From the NCBI RefSeq assembly GCF_051020765.1, contig NC_134934.1:6834001-6898000 (forward strand): a stretch of 64,000 nucleotides of DNA. The letters are read 5' to 3'. The notes beneath the pieces are model-generated. The model worked only from the letters and a program-made list of their open reading frames with translations, had not been told where the DNA came from and did not search any database. Within the stretch, counting starts at the first letter, position 1. Each line of letters begins with the position of its first letter. A program made the translations under genes and the position numbers. The stretch comes from Lasioglossum baleicum. Taxonomy: Eukaryota > Arthropoda > Insecta > Hymenoptera > Halictidae. Positions 51,601 to 59,640 of this stretch are shown here, one piece after another.

Positions 51601-54600
51601 AGAGACTATTGCAAATGATAAATGTACAAGTCGTGTGAGAGCGTTCGGTGTGCTTATGTTACACGGCGTGTCGCGGTTAATTACACAAATCCAACAATTA
51701 CCTGTCCACCATGGAAGCACTGGGATTCCTGCTGTGACATTTGATGATAAAATCTCTGAAAAACGGCAAAAACGAGAAACCAGAAGCATGAATATCTTGT
51801 GCCACGTGATGTACAGTGGGTGCGTGATTCGGCGAGATTTATTTAGTAAAGTGCAGCAGGTGGAAGAAGTAAATAGTCAACTTATTATTGGTTCCATACA
51901 GTATTCTTTGAGTCGCTAAAATTTTGATGACCAATTCTGTTTTTCAAGAAGAAGGAGAATTGTCCCAGCAGCGAATCTGCCAATCAAATCGTTAATTACA
52001 CCCATCACTCTATTCTATAAATTGCCCAAAGTTTTTCAAGTAGCCGTGTTTGCAAGAACATTTGAAACTCGCAGAGCTCTGGCGGATCCAGAGCTGCCGA
52101 TCAAAGTGTTAAAAATTGATTTACGCAGCTATTTCTTAGCGACTCCATAAGATCGTTAAATTTTGCAATTTTCCAGCGGAAGATCTCCAGTTTGCAGGCA
52201 GTCGAACCACATAAACCTTCCCGCGTCTAATAATAAAGTTTACACGGTGCCGTGTGAAAACGTCATACTTCTTCCACCTCGAGCCCGAGATCCTACGATC
52301 GAGACAGGCTTCGATCGAAAGGAGTGTCCGAAGGAGAAGCCGATGACGAGCGTCAATTACGGAATAATCTATTTCATGTGGCGCAAATGTGTCACGGTCA
52401 AACACATTCGATGCTTTCACTCTTCACGTTTCGCAGGTGTTGCAATTTTCCTGTCGACGAACCTTTCTCCCGCGAATCCCCGTAACGTCTCTAGGGTTTC
52501 TGCCGATTTCGCAAACCGACGGCCGATCGCGAACGGAATTTCTGTTCGGGTGTACGCGACACGCTCGACACGGCTTTCTCCCGGTTTTACTTTGTTCAGG
52601 AGAGAAAGAGCTATCTTAGAAGGAGCTGTGTGCGAGAACTTGTCAACGGTGACGCAAGAGTGACGTAGGAGACAATTGTTAGTCACGTAATGTGCACGTT
52701 TCCTTGGGCTATCCGACCGAGAATGGGCGAATCGAAGATTGAACAGCTTGGCACGATTTATTAGGTTCGCTAACGAACAACCTACTTTTTATAGGAGAAG
52801 CTCTGCTCCACGGAAATCGGAAGCTTCAATTTTTATTCTTCTGATCGGGTACCATGTATTTTTTATTTGTAAGGGAACCGATAAAGTTTTCATCTAACAA
52901 TAAGAATAACCGTCGGAACCGTGCTGTTTCTTAGATCGTGTACAGCTTGTCGAATCTAGCTGTGCGGTTGACCAAAACTTAGGAATGCGCAGACAAAAAC
53001 GAAGACCGCACTTGACGAGAGAAGGATGCAACGTATGAACGGTAAGGTACACACCTCGTGTAATTCATTTTAATTCAAAGGCTTTTTGGTTTTAGGGTTG
53101 GCCAGGCCTGAATTAAATTATGCTATAAATATTTTTTTTGTGCCATTAAAAATAAAGGAGATATTTAGGTGGCCTCCTTCAGCTGAGACACCCTGTATAT
53201 TACTCAATGCATTTATACGAATTTTGAAATATATGCAATAATCTAACCCAGACCATTCTATTAGCAGCAACAGTTTTTTGAGAATATAGCGCAGTACGAT
53301 TACGAGAATATTTCAGAACGATGACCTCGGCAACATATTTCAAGGTCACGAAAATCGGTGGAGGTGTACCCTCTTCCGTATAATTACCCTGACTTTATTC
53401 AACATCGTGAAAAATCGTGTGAAATCCATAGGAGGAACGGTCCAGGATTAAAAAATAGATAAGAGCCAGCGTGATCGGTTCCAAAATGAAACCTAGCCTG
53501 TGGTAGATCGCGAGAAGCGTCCGATTTCCGTGGCTCAGCGTAAACCAATCCTCCATTTCTATCTGAGGATATCATCGCAGAGATTCGATGATTGCTGGAC
53601 GTGTCCCGGCGCGGCGCAAGGATAGACGTTTCCGGGATATGTACCTCGAGTGCATGTTACTGGTTCTGGACACTCACCTATGGTCCACGAGGCCAGAACT
53701 GGGATTTCTACTGTGACACCTGATGACGGTGTCGTGAGTCAGTCTGCTGCCGGTTGCCTGCAACGGGTCTGTGGCTTCGTCGCCGCCCGTTCCCGCGGTC
53801 TCCGCGTACAGTCCCGTCATGGCGTACATGCTCTCGTTCCTTCGATGCCCGGCATGGTAATTGCTGCCAGACTCGGACCTGGAAACGTTAGATAGAACGC
53901 GAAGGTCAGCGAGCAATTTGGAACCGATCCATTAGCTTCAAACCTTCTCTCTCTCTCTCGCTCTCTTAAACCCCACACCCTCATTAGCCGCGAGTAATAT
54001 GTATATACATCCGATAATCGAATATATGGCCCGGATTAAAAGTGTACCAGCCAGCTTTCGATTAGCTGCACGAATAATTGAACATCCATGAACCGGTACC
54101 TTGAGCTATATTTTAATCATTTACAGGGTTGGAGTTGGATTTTATTTAACAAGTTTATGCGCTTCGTAATCGAGTATTTTTCTAAATTCTCATATAGAAC
54201 ATTAGAAAACATGCGTTAACATTCGCACGTCCATTTCGTTTCTTAACCCGGCAGTGTCCACGTGGCAGATGGATAGATATGCTATCCATTTTTCATATTT
54301 CTTTCGCTACCGTTTTCCAATACGATGTAGCTTCTTAAAAGCCGATACCGCTTTATTGATGTAAGTAACAAAAACATTAAGAATCCCGAAACTGTTCTGA
54401 TGTGGATACGCATACGGGTGAGGCAGAAAGCATAGATGACTGGTCTGATAACTAGTTTGTGTATGGTGTATATGTATTTTATACTGTTATTTTAACAAAA
54501 ATATCTTAAATAGATGTTAAAACAAATATATTAAAAAAATACTTTTTAAAAACCACGCTTACATTAAAATGCACTACAAAGGAGAAAATAATTTTTTTAG

Positions 54601-56924
54601 GCATTATAGTGACTATAAATAAAAGCGTGGAGCGCTAAACTATATTGACGTAATCTTCGTGGGCGCGCCACGCTTTTTTATTCATAGTGACTAATGCCTA
54701 AAAAAATTATTTTCTCCTTTTTAGTGCACTTTAATATAAGCATGGCATTTAAAAAGTTTGTTAAATATATTTTTTTATTGTCTACTTTTTAGAGTCTTTT
54801 TCGCGTACGAGGTGTGACGGTTAACATTAAATTCTTTTTCTACTAGACGCACAGTTTTTCAAAAATTTGTTTTTTGATATTGCATTGTCATTCAGTTCTG
54901 AGATATGTTTAAAGTTTCAAGTCTCTAGCACATCGGGAAGTGGTTTAAAATTCGATTACAAGATTTGACGCATACAACAACTCGGCAAGCTAATATAAAC
55001 GTGGTAATAAACATAAAACATTAAGTACAAATATTACTTTGCACTGGCGGTCCATGAGCACTCCACGTGGATACTTTCGTTTGAGAAGTTCACGTGGGCA
55101 CTGCCGCCGGTTAATCATTTACGGGGTTGGAGAGTTTATGCGCTTCGTAAAAAAGATGCTTAAACAACGCTGCATCGAATGTAATGAAAGAATTAATGCA
55201 TTTTACAGAACTGCACATATTACAGACACATCCAATGAAGAACAAAAAAGAATTGCATTTAATTCGCAGGAGGAATCTAGACCGTTTAACTCGTCGGAAT
55301 GGTACCGCGAAAGCGATCACTCTAATTTCATTCGAGGAATCGACACTCTCCTCCCCGTGCTCAGTGCGCAACCATCGGGACACGTAATAAAATACGAATG
55401 CCATGGGACAGGAGGTTTGTTACGTCGTTGTTTCAAACGCAATTTCTTGGTTCCCCGTCTCGTTAACGAGGAAGGGAGAAGACAAACAGAATCCTGGAAG
55501 CCCCTGGACGGTTGGAACCTGTACTTACCTAAACATTACACGTAGAAAACCTTCCCTCCCCCCATCCCGGTTAGGCGAAGAAGGATCATATTACTTCGCG
55601 AGGTAACAAGAGCCTTCTTCCCGTGTTATTTGAATTTTTCCCGTTCACCCCCTTGGAACCCATCGCGAAACACCCCGTGGACACCGTGCACACCGTCGAA
55701 CACCGAGAAATTGCATAGCCATGTCGACGATTTTTCACTGGTTTGAATATTAACTTTTTTTTCCGCGGTCCCGCGGTAATATACGCGAGGCAATATCGTG
55801 TGCAATTTATATCTACTTCGAGTCGATAGTTCGCGGAAGAAAATAAACTCTGCAACTCCGTTTTTTTGTCGGGATTCGAAACAGGAAGCTAAAATAGGAG
55901 ATCGAGGCTTTCCGTGCGCGGAATATTTTTGTTCTGAAGCGAATATTAATGCAGGATCAGCCATTAAGATGTGGTATTTCACATTGTAAAAAAAACGCTG
56001 ATCTTTTACAATTCACAATTTTTTACTCCGTCAATAAATGGGTGTCGATTTTGTTTTTCACAATTATAGAGAAATAAGGCAGTGTTACATGCATGTTTAA
56101 ACAGTTACATTAACATACAGTGAATCTGAAGTTACTTTAAAGTTGCACAGAGCCGCGGGTTAATTTTCTCTAAGAAAAGGTCACTTAATAAGTTGAGAAC
56201 TCTATGAATATTTCTAAAAACTTCCCAATGGTGTTCTGAACCTGCGGCAAAACTTTCGTTTCAATGAAATAAGGAACGATCAAGCTATGCAGCTTTTTAA
56301 ATCTTTAAATGAGATTCATTTTTGTTTTATATTATTAAAATACAAGGACATTTTTCGTGTTTTGTGTTCCAGCGACACAGTTCAAAAATGCCGAAACTCT
56401 CCGCAGTTTAATAATTAGTTGAAGACGGTCTGATCCACTTAGAGGCCGATTTTCCTGAAAGAAGAAGACGTCCAGGCACTCTCCCCGACACAAACGATTA
56501 AATTAAGAGGCAGGTGCCGTTCGAATTGCAGCGAGGACGTGGAAAAAAGCCAAAGAAACGTTCGGGGGGAGGGGTACAAGCGGGGACATCCTGAAGGGAA
56601 GCTGTTCCCAGCGTTCTTTTTCGTACAAAGAAGGCTGTCGGGCCTAAGTAGAGGAAAAGTAAGGGGTGGCCTCGCGTTAAGAAATTCCGTTCGGACGAAG
56701 AGGGGTGAGAATCACCTTTTGTGCCCGAAACCGCCGCCGCTCTCGTTCCTCTTGTGGCCACTTTCAGATCGTTTGTGGCCAAAGGCACTGGATATGCTCT
56801 CGGCCCGTTTGTGACCGCTCTCGGAGCGTTTGTGGCCGATGAAACCGCCGCCGGACTCGGTGCGTTTGTGGGCGAACATGCTCGAACTCGAGCCGTTCCT
56901 CTTGTGCCCGCTGGTGGACGCCAT
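42352..56924 (-). CDS. Oatp/SLCO-family organic anion transporter (14 coding exons)
   Basis: Oatp/SLCO proteins are 12-helix plasma-membrane carriers that move amphipathic organic anions, including hormones and conjugates, without ATP. Fourteen exons bounded by AG and GT join in one frame to give 953 residues, or 935 without exon 3. Seen directly are the pre-TM1 motif CGILSCRPAFIQRFAGIK, the TM1-2 segment with SGYINSVITTIEKRF, the family signature WVGMWWGGF near residue 425 (usual form WVGAWWLGF), the junction segment DIPRSMWRLMCNP, and a Cys-rich Kazal-like loop near residues 635-680 ending NCAC. ERSFALGMQF precedes the last helices, and the cytoplasmic tail is acidic and Ser-rich. NLT and NFT glycosylation sites lie in the large loop. 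The N-terminus is about 155 residues before the core, longer than in most family members. The conserved core and long N-terminus suggest Drosophila Oatp30B as nearest relative, but I cannot confirm that without alignment, so no symbol is given. Confidence 0.95.
42673..42923. mobile_element. Foldback MITE with TTAA target duplication (element E1)
   Basis: The inverted ends read (C/T)CTTTAACTACCCGCGC on both sides and are flanked by TTAA at 42,669-42,672 and 42,924-42,927. That target choice is typical of piggyBac-type transposition. Inner parts also pair (the CTAGCGG and TTTTCTCTCGTGCTC segments). There is no coding capacity. It starts about 20 bp from the acceptor of the last Oatp exon. Confidence 0.8.
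42928..43346. mobile_element. Foldback MITE with TTAA target duplication (element E2)
   Basis: The two arms of about 190 bp begin G(A/G)(G/-)TGTAGACTCGTTT on the left and the diverged equivalent on the right, and are flanked by TTAA (42,924-42,927 and 43,347-43,350). It directly abuts E1, and the two share one TTAA. The central loop is short. A partial relative lies at 49,062-49,480. Confidence 0.8.
43607..43758 (-). CDS. Oatp exon 13: TM12
   Basis: 152 nt, phase 2 in and phase 1 out. It encodes YVGLCAGIKILALALFLIDW, the last helix, then an Arg-rich stop-transfer segment (VRRRRQMED) and the start of the cytoplasmic tail. The donor is AAAT|GTAAGT. Confidence 0.95.
43903..44091 (-). CDS. Oatp exon 12: ERS-ALG motif and TM11
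   Basis: 189 nt, phase 2 to phase 2. It encodes SVSEEERSFALGMQFVIFRL, the conserved segment before TM11, then GYIPAPILFGNLIDSTC and a short Cys loop. The donor is TACAG|GTACAT. Confidence 0.95.
44168..44357 (-). CDS. Oatp exon 11: end of Kazal loop and TM10
   Basis: 190 nt, phase 1 in and phase 2 out. It encodes IHGNLTMLPPAAPEF, a short Cys-containing end of the loop, then TM10 (FPFLILLFFMTFIVAITQMP). The donor is GTTAAG|GTATG. Confidence 0.93.
44536..45219. mobile_element. Long foldback element in Oatp intron 10
   Basis: The ends read CAGTGACTCCCATTAATATT and an inverted near-copy, and the arms run about 250-300 bp. The outer part of the arms resembles the foldback at 2,634-3,082, so both belong to one family. 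A solo end lies near 14,955-14,985. The insertion interrupts a module found uninterrupted near 16,608-16,690. Confidence 0.75.
45372..45914 (-). CDS. Oatp exon 10: TM7-TM9 and Kazal-like loop
   Basis: 543 nt, phase 1 to phase 1, encoding residues 497-677. It starts DIPRSMWRLMCNPVYV, then three helices, then the large extracellular loop with closely spaced cysteines (CNFGCEC, PVCGNNGLTYFSPCHAGC) typical of the Oatp Kazal-like domain. It ends in NFTNCAC across the splice. Oatp loops of this type are disulfide-bonded and needed for surface expression in studied members (family knowledge). Confidence 0.95.
46200..46433 (-). CDS. Oatp exon 9: WVGMWW signature, TM6, charged loop
   Basis: 234 nt, phase 1 to phase 1. 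It opens with DPGDHRWVGMWWGGF, the superfamily signature at the start of TM6 (LLCGLLLILVAIPFFSF). A long Lys/Glu-rich cytoplasmic loop follows. The donor used is AAAG|GTAAAG, because it alone keeps the phase into exon 10. A second possible donor (TCAG|GTAGAA) 17 nt downstream (starting at 46,182) would break the frame. Confidence 0.95.
46804..46911 (-). CDS. Oatp exon 8: TM5
   Basis: 108 nt, phase 1 to phase 1. It encodes MYSMAAFGPVLGFLLGAYLL, the conserved fifth helix with the family's FGPVLGF(L)LG core. The acceptor is TTTTTCCAG and the donor TATAG|GTAGC. Confidence 0.95.
   Translation of the reverse strand, partial: VVCTAWQHLDQFWVSFLELTYYHFTWIPFLELSSV
47000..47215 (-). CDS. Oatp exon 7: TM4 region
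   Basis: 216 nt, phase 1 to phase 1. It begins at TTCTTAG|GT and encodes the Ser/Pro loop RLSSGLSSPPLAPHNN, then TM4 (VMLFVLAQLLLGCGGSPLF) and TLGTTYIDDHV, matching the family's LGTTYIDD motif. The donor is TTG|GTAAAG. Confidence 0.95.
47455..47703. mobile_element. Small dispersed element in Oatp intron 6
   Basis: The ends resemble CCCTTTGCA(T/C)TCGG and its inverse (GAGTGCTAAGGG). A diverged second copy lies at 18,322-18,556 in the same orientation. No coding capacity. Confidence 0.6.
47796..47939 (-). CDS. Oatp exon 6: TM3 and following loop
   Basis: 144 nt, phase 1 to phase 1. It encodes GAVIMGLGSMIFMVPHF, the family's third helix, then a polar loop with an NNSS glycosylation site and SLREQDMGL. 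The donor is CTGG|GTAAGAG. Confidence 0.92.
47997..48415. repeat. Tandemly duplicated segment in Oatp intron 5
   Basis: A unit of about 135 bp beginning ATATCTGAACCGGTGACAAA occurs at about 48,140 and again at about 48,277. Both copies end TTTCAAGGGATTAAG. The left border (AATCCCTTAACGCTCGG) pairs with that end, so this looks like a foldback or TIR element whose right part was duplicated. Confidence 0.65.
48434..48650 (-). CDS. Oatp exon 5: TM1 and TM2
   Basis: 217 nt, phase 0 in and phase 1 out, encoding residues 191-262. TM1 begins at the first codon (VFVFLLSFLVTLQQALSSGY). The loop with TTIEKRFEIPSSLSG and TM2 (SSYEIGNVITVIFVSYLG) follow. This is among the best conserved parts of the family. 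The acceptor is TTGCAG|GTG and the donor G|GTAAGC. Confidence 0.95.
49062..49480. mobile_element. Partial E2-like foldback in Oatp intron 4, split by a hAT MITE
   Basis: The pieces 49,062-49,082 and 49,331-49,480 match the E2 core (AAAGCGCTAGATAAAAG, GGCGTAATTTGCATTATTCG and the inverse arm). The hAT MITE at 49,083-49,330 separates them. The element is truncated at both ends relative to E2. Confidence 0.7.
49083..49330. mobile_element. hAT-type MITE with perfect 8-bp target duplication
   Basis: The terminal inverted repeats are CAGGGCC(A/G)(C/G)CC, flanked by GATAAAAG at 49,075-49,082 and 49,331-49,338. Eight-bp duplications and CAGGG-type ends are the hallmark of hAT transposition. 248 bp, non-autonomous, with GGGGCCCC-rich ends. 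Confidence 0.85.
49495..49677 (-). mobile_element. tRNA-derived SINE in Oatp intron 4
   Basis: The head at 49,604-49,677 is tRNA-like. Its A box is TGGCTCAGTGG, its B box GGTTCGAATCC, its T stem is complete, and the loop CTACGGA gives an ACG (Arg-like) anticodon. Acceptor and anticodon stems have several mismatches, so it is not a working tRNA gene. A tail of about 110 bp follows, containing the hairpin GGTGGTTCGGAATCCACC at 49,514-49,531, shared with the 5S-derived SINE at 12.3 kb. Exact 3' end and target duplication are not clear. Confidence 0.65.
49685..50235. repeat. Degenerate 10-bp-period minisatellite in Oatp intron 4
   Basis: CTAGAG starts at 49,721, 49,741, 49,751, 49,761 and 49,771, and variants (CCAGAT, CCAAAG, CTAAAC) fill the same register. 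More decayed GAG/AGA-type units continue to about 50,235. There is no open coding frame of note on either strand. Confidence 0.6.
50723..50828 (-). CDS. Oatp exon 4: pre-TM1 motif
   Basis: 106 nt, phase 2 in and phase 0 out, encoding residues 156-190. It contains the family's cysteine/QRFA motif directly before TM1 (DCGILSC then RPAFIQRFAGIK). The acceptor is AATCCAG|G and the donor AAAG|GTACGC, which joins to GTG of exon 5. A long plus-strand ORF over the same stretch (50,451-50,969) is its antisense shadow. Confidence 0.9.
51702..51755 (-). CDS. Oatp exon 3: 54-nt probable cassette exon
   Basis: 54 nt, 18 codons, phase 2 at both ends, so it can be kept or skipped without a frame change. 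The acceptor has a fine pyrimidine run (CGTTTTTGCCGTTTTTCAG) and the donor is CAG|GTAATT. It encodes DFIIKCHSRNPSASMVDR, a paralogue of the last 19 residues of exon 2. Differences within the CHSRNPS codons are third-position silent changes (AGC/AGT, AGG/AGA), which shows that both copies were selected as protein. An in-frame stop lies upstream, so it cannot be a first coding exon by itself. Confidence 0.7.
53678..53878 (-). CDS. Oatp exon 2: cytoplasmic N-terminal segment
   Basis: 201 nt, phase 2 in and phase 2 out, encoding residues 71-137. The acceptor is TTTCCAG|G, preceded by a CTAAC branch-point-like site, and the donor is AG|GTGAGT. Joined to exon 1 it continues the repeat style (GHKR|SESGSNYHAGHRRNES) and ends with CHSRNPSSGLVDHR, the module duplicated in exon 3. 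It is hydrophilic, without a membrane segment, and carries several RxxS-type sites that could be phosphorylated. Phase consistency and codon use support it strongly. Confidence 0.85.
54551..55004. mobile_element. Foldback element, copy B, in Oatp intron 1
   Basis: The arms at about 54,579-54,636 and 54,662-54,722 are near-perfect inverted repeats (core GGAGAAAATAATTTTTTTAG). A unique part follows to 55,004. The termini resemble CCACGCTTA(T/C)ATTA. An inverted relative lies at 6,137-6,462. Confidence 0.75.
55033..55115. repeat. Small palindromic repeat with CACGTGG arms
   Basis: GCACTGGCGG...CCACGTGG on the left faces CACGTGGGCACTGCCGCC on the right, ending in GGTTAA. A related half lies at 54,244-54,270 (TTAACCCGGCAGTGTCCACG). 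Sequence just to its right (55,109-55,150) also repeats 54,114-54,172, so the two sites may come from one duplicated element. Confidence 0.45.
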
Positions 56925-57030
56925 TTTCTTCCTCCGTCCAACTTCGGTTCTCTTCGCGATTTCCGCTTCCTACAAAGCTCGATGAATTACGGCTTTACCG
57001 GCGACATTTTTGCCTCCGTGCTTCCGTTCC
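56716..57030 (-). CDS. Oatp exon 1: 5' leader plus start codon and GHKR repeats
   Basis: The coding part is 56,716-56,924. It starts at an ATG in a good context (GAAGAAAATGG) and encodes residues 1-70: a Ser/Gly/Arg/His-rich stretch with about seven copies of GHKR-x-ES-like units (GHKRNG, AHKRTES, GHKRSES, GHKRAES and so on). It ends AAAAG|GTGATT in phase 2, which fits exon 2. A strong acceptor (pyrimidine run then TTCGCAG) at 57,031-57,033 suggests the leader begins at 57,030 and that a non-coding exon lies further upstream. A six-codon upstream ORF sits in the leader. The antisense and other-frame ORFs over this exon are shadows. Confidence 0.85.
56987..57007 (-). promoter_or_regulatory. 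Six-codon upstream ORF in the Oatp leader
   Basis: ATG at 57,007 reads MSPVKP and then TAA, ending 62 bases before the Oatp start codon. It has A at -3 (CAAAAATG). A short uORF in such a context could lower translation of the main frame, but this is inference from position only. Confidence 0.5.
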
Positions 57031-57033
57031 CTG

Positions 57034-58927
57034 CGAACAGAAACATAAAAATGCTGTCTTAGTAGAATTTCTTCTCTCCTCGTCTGGAAAATACGTTTTC
57101 GCTAGCCCTTAACCCATTTGCATTATAAAGAATAATAAAAAATAATAAAAAATAATGCCTTTATCCGTTTTCGTTTTTAAATTAAATTTCGAGTATTCCC
57201 CAGATTCTTCCCTTTACAAAACAACTTGATGACCGACTTTATTCATGCCTTTGATAAATCTATTCTAGATTTATTTCTCACGTGTTTTTCCACACCTAAT
57301 TCTCTCTCTCTCTCTCTACGTTAGCTGAACGTTCCTTTCCGTTTCTCATTTTTCTTTGCATATAATATTCCAATCCAACGCGCACTCCCTCCTCCTTTCG
57401 CTCGATAATAATCCTCTAGCAAATGTTCCAGCGTTCTCCTATCATTATTACACGTTTTGCACCTACTCTCTCGCTGTCCTTCAACCAATATCTGTTGGAT
57501 CGCATCAAATATTGACGAGAGAGTTCCCGAGAGAGATCAAACCGACCGAATCTTATTTTATTACATGCATACGTTGCGAAATGTATTCACCGAGTCTTCC
57601 AGTGTCTCGTTATAGCTCGTGCGTGAATGAATCAATGAACTGAATGTACTTTTATGTCTCGAATAATTGTAAAGCCAGAACAACTTTCCACGAGGATTGT
57701 ATTAATTGTAATAATGCAGTGTATTACTTTCAACGATTTTCTGAAAAATGAGATAAAATCCTTTGCTAACGATGTTTGCTTAAAATAAAAGGCTTTTCGA
57801 CGTGTACAAAAAGGTGAAATCGTTTTCAAGGTTATCCCTAGACCGCGGATTTTATGCATTTCTGGCAAATATGACCTAGTGAAAAATAAAAATGGTAAGT
57901 ACATTCGAAGAATCGAAGAATGTTGTTACCGAAAGAAGAAATTGCATCCCTTACGATCAACCTAGAGAATGTTGATTTCGCATTCATTTTTAAACGAATA
58001 TAGGACTGAAAAACCAAAAAAGGACAGAAAAAAATGGTGTAGAAATAATAATTTGGCCTGATTTCGCGTCGATATAACCAGAACGACAATCGCGAGGAAT
58101 GCGATACGAGTTTCGAGTGAACTCGAGCACTCGATTAGCGAACGTGTGTGTCAGAGGACGACAGATCTCGAACTTGTCGCATTGAAAAAGCAAATCCGCG
58201 TGTCGACGGCATTTGATGCAATCGTGCGTCCAATTGACAACTCTGTGTTGAACAGTTCAACGAACCGGCTTCTGTAAGGTCAGGGCCGTTCAGCAACGCG
58301 GGTTCGAGCGCTCCAGAGCGGAATCGCTGTCGTCTTCGTTAAGAACAGAGAAGGATAACTGTAGCTGCTCCTCTCCCATGCCACCATTTGTTTGTCCGTT
58401 CCGAGGAAACTATCGCGTGATAATTACCATCAGCTGGGGAACAGTGGAAGACAATCGGTACCGTTGCAATTACATTTTGCACGCGTGCTGCAAGCTTTTT
58501 AGCTTGAACAGTGTAATTAGCAATCCGTACCAGAATTAAAATGGCACTCGCTTATAGGAGGTATTCATTTTTTTTTAAGTTGATCTGGTAACCTAATAAC
58601 AGACTGCCATTTAAAAATTGTTACAGAAGTCGTAAAACGATGACGCACTACATTCAATAAAATTGTTGCCTTATTGTTATTCATAAGTGCATAACATCCG
58701 CAGCATGGAGAAACTCCGACAGAAATCTATATAAATAAAAATCAAATGCTGTTCGTTGGTAAGCGCATCACTTGAGAACGGCTGGACCGATTTGGCTAAT
58801 TCTTTTTTTAAAATGTTCGTATTAGTCCGAACTAGGTGTTATAGGATAAGAAAAATTGGAAAAGTATCACGGACAAATGGAAAATTCGGGAAAAACTAAA
58901 AGTGCTTTTAGTATTCTATAAAATATA
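57034..58927. other. Upstream of Oatp exon 1; no coding exon
   Basis: It probably holds the first intron, and perhaps the promoter further right, around the GC-richer 58.1-58.5 kb. Dispersed-motif copies at 57,839 and 58,684. Confidence 0.4.
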
Positions 58928-59385
58928 CAGGGTGTTCATTAGAAAACTTTCCAGCCGAATATCGCGAAAAGTATGAGAGATATTAAAAATGTGTAAAACA
59001 CGTGTCCAAGGATTTCGAGGGGGGAAAGAGGGGGGCAGTATCGGTTTTTTATTTGGGTGGCGTTTTCAAGGTCATTTCAAGGTTAACTTTGTCTTTTCAA
59101 ATGGATACCTATATTTTTTATTATGGGATCTCATCGTACGTAAAAAGACCAGTAATTTTCGTAGTACACTTTTTTTTTATCCGCGCACAATTTTTATCCG
59201 CAGGTTTCCATTTGAAAAAACAAAGTTGACCTTCAAATGACCTTGAAAACGCCACCCAAATAAGAAACTGATAATGCGACCCTCTTTCCCTCTCGAAATC
59301 CTTGGACACGTGTTTTACACTTTTTTAATATCTTTCATACTCGTCGAGATATTCGGCTGGAAAGTTTTCAAATGAACACCCCGTG
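58928..59385. mobile_element. Foldback element with TA target duplication
   Basis: CAGGGTGTTCATTAGAAAAC and its inverted counterpart, flanked by TA (58,926-58,927 and 59,386-59,387), point to a Tc1/mariner-type MITE. The arms are about 150 bp. The core contains TTTTCAAGGTCATTT twice in opposite orientation. Confidence 0.75.
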
Positions 59386-59398
59386 TACGATATATGTA

Positions 59399-59640
59399 TA
59401 GGGTGTTCACGGTATTACTAGCCAGCGTTTTTCTTGTAAACAGCAAATATTAGAAAAACATGTAAAAGGAAAAAATAGTTTATATGCAACACAATGGCGT
59501 ACGTAACTTTTTTGTGTTTATACTATTTTGTTAGATATGAAGGTCACCTTCATTTTTCTAAATGGAATGAGGTATTTTTTAACACATCAATCGATGCAGC
59601 TGGACATTCGCTATAAAAAAGTACTAACCTATGTATGTCG
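59399..59640. repeat. Partial relative of the 59-kb foldback
   Basis: It begins AGGGTGTTCACGG and contains GAAGGTCACCTTCATTTTTC followed by AAATGGAATGAGGTATTTTT, the same core as at 26,080-26,110. I cannot see a matching right arm, so it is truncated or more diverged. Confidence 0.5.

Noticed and set aside
56498..57062. 147-codon minus-strand and 113-codon plus-strand ORFs over Oatp exon 1
   Set aside because: They are shadow frames created by the GHKR-repeat DNA. The exon 1 frame alone has the ATG context and phase that fit exon 2.
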